This document shows positions 61,859 to 64,000 of a stretch of 64,000 nucleotides of DNA, piece by piece (the first letter of the stretch is position 1; each line of letters begins with the position of its first letter). The DNA comes from Bacteroides sp. AN502(2024). Its GTDB lineage: Bacteria; Bacteroidota; Bacteroidia; Bacteroidales; Bacteroidaceae. The DNA lies in the NCBI RefSeq assembly GCF_041227145.1, contig NZ_JBGFSP010000003.1, forward strand, positions 3,658,001 through 3,722,000. The letters run 5' to 3'. The position numbers and the translations under genes are program-made. The notes beneath the pieces were generated by a model. The model did no database searches and was not told the DNA's origin. It worked only from the letters and a program-made list of their open reading frames with translations.

Positions 61859-63094
61859 TTATTCGGTTCGCTTACAGGAGTTTGTCAGAAAGAACTCGTT
61901 CAACGCATTTTCATAGTTTCCGTGAACCAGAATGTGATGATTGCCCAATGGATTCTTTAGGAAATACTCAGCGGGAGTATTCATACGGATGCGTACTTGC
62001 GTGCGGCACATATTGATATAATTCGTATTTTCGGATAATGTTCCGGTAGACAGGTAGTATTCATCCAGACATTCACCGCCGCACTTTATGATAGTCACGT
62101 CTCCTGTCGGAAGCAATCCCTGAATGGCAATACCTTTTTCCGTCTCGAAATGATTGCGGATAATATACCTTTCCGTTTGTTTGAGCCCGATGGTACAGTG
62201 GGCTAATATAAGTTCGTTGGTACGTGCATTAATCATGGAAGGGTTTGCCATGAATCCGTCTTTTCCGGTCAGAGACTTCACAGCCAGCAAAGTAAAGATT
62301 GATTGAAGATCTCCTTCGCAGCCTGCCATTATGCCATCGTCATTCAGCAAGGACAATGCCAGACAGCCGGTAGTGTCGATTTGCTCAATCAGTTTGAAGC
62401 AACCTAATGTCAATGCTTCCAGCTTCTCTTCTTCGCATACCTTCTTGATAGCCCGGTATAGCCGCATCGCTTTGATGATGTCTTCGGGAGTTCCCTCGCG
62501 GCAGGCAAGAGCTTGCGAAGCGACTGCGGCACAGGAAGCACCTACCTGTTCATCCGTTATTTGTTGAAAATGTTCATAAATCCGTTCCAATGGAATGTCT
62601 ATGTATTCGATGCCCCAGCGGCGTTTTGCCAGCAGATAGTCAACATTACTGGCAACCAGCCAAGGTGAAGGAGAACCGATAACTCCGATACGTTTACCGA
62701 ATAAAGAGCGTTGTGCCTGGAAATTATTATAAAGTGTGTGGATACGCAGGATGATGCCTGGTAGTTCACCGTGTAGAATCTCACTTTTCATTCCACGTCC
62801 CCGCAGCCAGGTAGAGATCTCCAATGCAGCTGCAAGGGAGTTCTGCATACCGTCCGCCAGTAAAATGGCAGGGCGGGGAAGGTCTTCGAAATGCTGTATG
62901 ACCAGCCTTTCCACCCCACCGGTTGCGATGAAAATGATTTTGAAATCATCACTATTAAGTTTGTCCATATCTTGATAGTCGACTAGCTTTACAGTGTAAT
63001 ATTTTTCAATCTCGCTTAAAATAGCTTTGTGCGAGCCTCTTAGCGAGGACTGTTTGTGAAAGATTGACGCAAATGAGATAAGGTGTATGGTCAT
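61859..63094 (-). CDS. L-fucose/L-arabinose isomerase-like protein of unknown substrate
   Basis: 411 aa, no signal peptide, cytoplasmic. Two Rossmann-like N-terminal regions (KIIFIATGGVERLVIQ; IGVIGSPSPWLV) precede a C-terminal domain with MAGCEGDLQS (Glu/Asp) and NHHILVHGNYENAL (His), the positions where fucose- and arabinose-isomerase families keep metal ligands. It is shorter than FucI (about 590 aa) or AraA (about 500 aa), so it is a divergent member. A role as isomerase for an unusual aldose is possible but not shown. Confidence 0.75.
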   Translation of the reverse strand: MTIHLISFASIFHKQSSLRGSHKAILSEIEKYYTVKLVDYQDMDKLNSDDFKIIFIATGGVERLVIQHFEDLPRPAILLADGMQNSLAAALEISTWLRGRGMKSEILHGELPGIILRIHTLYNNFQAQRSLFGKRIGVIGSPSPWLVASNVDYLLAKRRWGIEYIDIPLERIYEHFQQITDEQVGASCAAVASQALACREGTPEDIIKAMRLYRAIKKVCEEEKLEALTLGCFKLIEQIDTTGCLALSLLNDDGIMAGCEGDLQSIFTLLAVKSLTGKDGFMANPSMINARTNELILAHCTIGLKQTERYIIRNHFETEKGIAIQGLLPTGDVTIIKCGGECLDEYYLSTGTLSENTNYINMCRTQVRIRMNTPAEYFLKNPLGNHHILVHGNYENALNEFFLTNSCKRTE

Positions 63095-63215
63095 TATGAT
63101 ATTGTTTTAAGTTTTCCGTATTACAAATGTATAGCTTTCTTTTCAAAATCCCATAACGATTTTAATCTTACTAAGGTTTTTAAAGTTTTTATGTCTCTGT
63201 ATTCAAATTATTGCG

Positions 63216-63223
63216 TACATTTG
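63216..63223 (+). promoter_or_regulatory. Bacteroides -7 element TACATTTG
   Basis: Exact TAnnTTTG match 51 bp before the aminotransferase ATG. No clear TTTG at -33; a TTTTTA stretch is near that place. Confidence 0.6.
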
Positions 63224-63274
63224 CAGCTCCAAATAGAAAAAGTAAATAGTAATTAGTAATTTGCAATTAAAATT

Positions 63275-64000
63275 ATGCCAACCATATCCATTCGCGGAAA
63301 CGAGATGCCTGCATCTCCTATTAGAAAACTGGCTCCTTTGGCAGATGCGGCCAAGCAACGCGGAGTCCATGTATTTCACCTGAACATCGGACAGCCTGAT
63401 CTGCCCACTCCTCAGGCCGCGATTGACGCGATACGCAATATTGACCGTAAAGTTCTGGAATATAGCCCCAGTGCCGGTTATCGTAGCTATCGCGAGAAAT
63501 TAGTGGGATATTATGCGAAGTTTAATATCAATCTGACTGCAGACGATATAATCATTACATCGGGAGGTTCGGAAGCCGTACTTTTTTCCTTCCTTTCCTG
63601 TCTGAATCCGGGAGATGAAATTATCGTTCCGGAACCTGCATATGCTAACTATATGGCATTTGCCATCTCTGCCGGAGCAAAGATTCGCACTATTGCTACG
63701 ACCATTGAAGAGGGTTTTTCCCTTCCGAAAGTAGAAAAGTTTGAAGAACTGATTAATGAACGTACCAAAGCAATCCTGATTTGTAATCCGAATAATCCGA
63801 CCGGTTATTTGTATACTCGTCGTGAAATGAATCAGATTCGTGACTTGGTGAAGAAGTATGATCTGTTTCTTTTCTCCGATGAGGTATATCGTGAGTTTAT
63901 ATATACGGGATCTCCTTATATCTCTGCCTGCCATCTGGAAGGAATTGAGAATAATGTCGTACTGATTGACTCCGTGTCCAAACGTTATTCAGAATGTGGT
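63275..64000 (+). CDS. Class I/II PLP-dependent aminotransferase, 5' part
   Basis: The first 242 codons from ATG 63275; the gene runs off the window. Seen are VFHLNIGQPDLPTPQAAI, YSPSAGYRSYREKL, IITSGGSEAVLFSFLSCLNPGDEII, LICNPNNPTGYLYTR (Asn/Pro), LFSDEVYREF (Asp/Tyr) and DSVSKRYSECG with the probable PLP Lys. Typical of aspartate-aminotransferase-like enzymes of about 395-400 aa. Which amino acid it uses is not clear. Confidence 0.92.
   Translation, partial: MPTISIRGNEMPASPIRKLAPLADAAKQRGVHVFHLNIGQPDLPTPQAAIDAIRNIDRKVLEYSPSAGYRSYREKLVGYYAKFNINLTADDIIITSGGSEAVLFSFLSCLNPGDEIIVPEPAYANYMAFAISAGAKIRTIATTIEEGFSLPKVEKFEELINERTKAILICNPNNPTGYLYTRREMNQIRDLVKKYDLFLFSDEVYREFIYTGSPYISACHLEGIENNVVLIDSVSKRYSECG

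Overview
The window reads as a chromosome segment of a human-gut Bacteroides, close to the B. thetaiotaomicron / ovatus / xylanisolvens group. The reasons are SusC/SusD pairs, Bacteroides-type promoters (TAnnTTTG at -7), a Nudix-like AraR, hybrid two-component remnants, and IS66, IS982, IS1182 and IS3 elements of Bacteroidetes type. No rRNA, tRNA or CRISPR array was recognised. Functions are assigned by motif and family recognition only; no database search was run.

Layout. 0-2.1 kb: end of a SusC gene and its SusD partner. 2.3-6.4 kb: a DJ-1/PfpI protein with a divergent HxlR regulator, a long imperfect palindrome, and a three-gene operon (membrane protein, winged-helix regulator, CreD-like protein). 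6.5-11.2 kb: a hexuronate catabolic divergon. uxaA and a LacI regulator lie on one strand and kdgK and kdgA on the other, so altronate would pass through KDG and KDPG to pyruvate plus glyceraldehyde-3-phosphate. Two matching LacI-type operators lie between them. 11.4-13.9 kb: a truncated ECF sigma gene overlapping a small orphan gene, an Rpn-type nuclease/transposase gene with a frameshifted tail, and a 10-copy 41-bp tandem repeat.

13.9-29.6 kb is the most interesting block. A hmuSTUV-like operon (CobN-like chelatase with a membrane anchor at each end, a polytopic membrane protein, an ExbB-like and an ExbD-like protein) is divergent from a tight five-gene operon: SusC-like, SusD-like, lipoprotein, M16 metalloprotease, ChaN-like lipoprotein. 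I propose that together they capture, proteolyse and demetallate a haem-bearing peptide or protein. 29.6-34.1 kb: a YidE/YbjL-type transporter gene broken at a perfect 26-bp palindrome, a histidine-rich membrane protein and a TonB-dependent receptor.

34.1-37.9 kb: IS982 relics around a complete IS66 element with an 8-bp target duplication. 37.9-55.1 kb: the arabinose block. It holds rpiB, transketolase, GH51, GH127, an FGGY kinase, araA, araD, a Nudix-like araR, an SSS symporter and a lipoprotein mutarotase, all on the minus strand, with a second GH51 divergent from them. Extracellular or periplasmic arabinosides are cut to L-arabinose, imported, epimerised, isomerised, phosphorylated and sent into the pentose phosphate pathway. 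55.1-58.6 kb: transposase fragments and a palindromic element interrupted by an IS3-family element. 58.6-64 kb: a beta-propeller glycosidase, a decayed hybrid two-component regulator, a fucose-isomerase-like protein and the 5' part of a class I/II aminotransferase.

A family of short hairpin repeats (GAGGGTGTGTCA ends, CCCCTGCC core) lies just 3' of genes at several places in the window.
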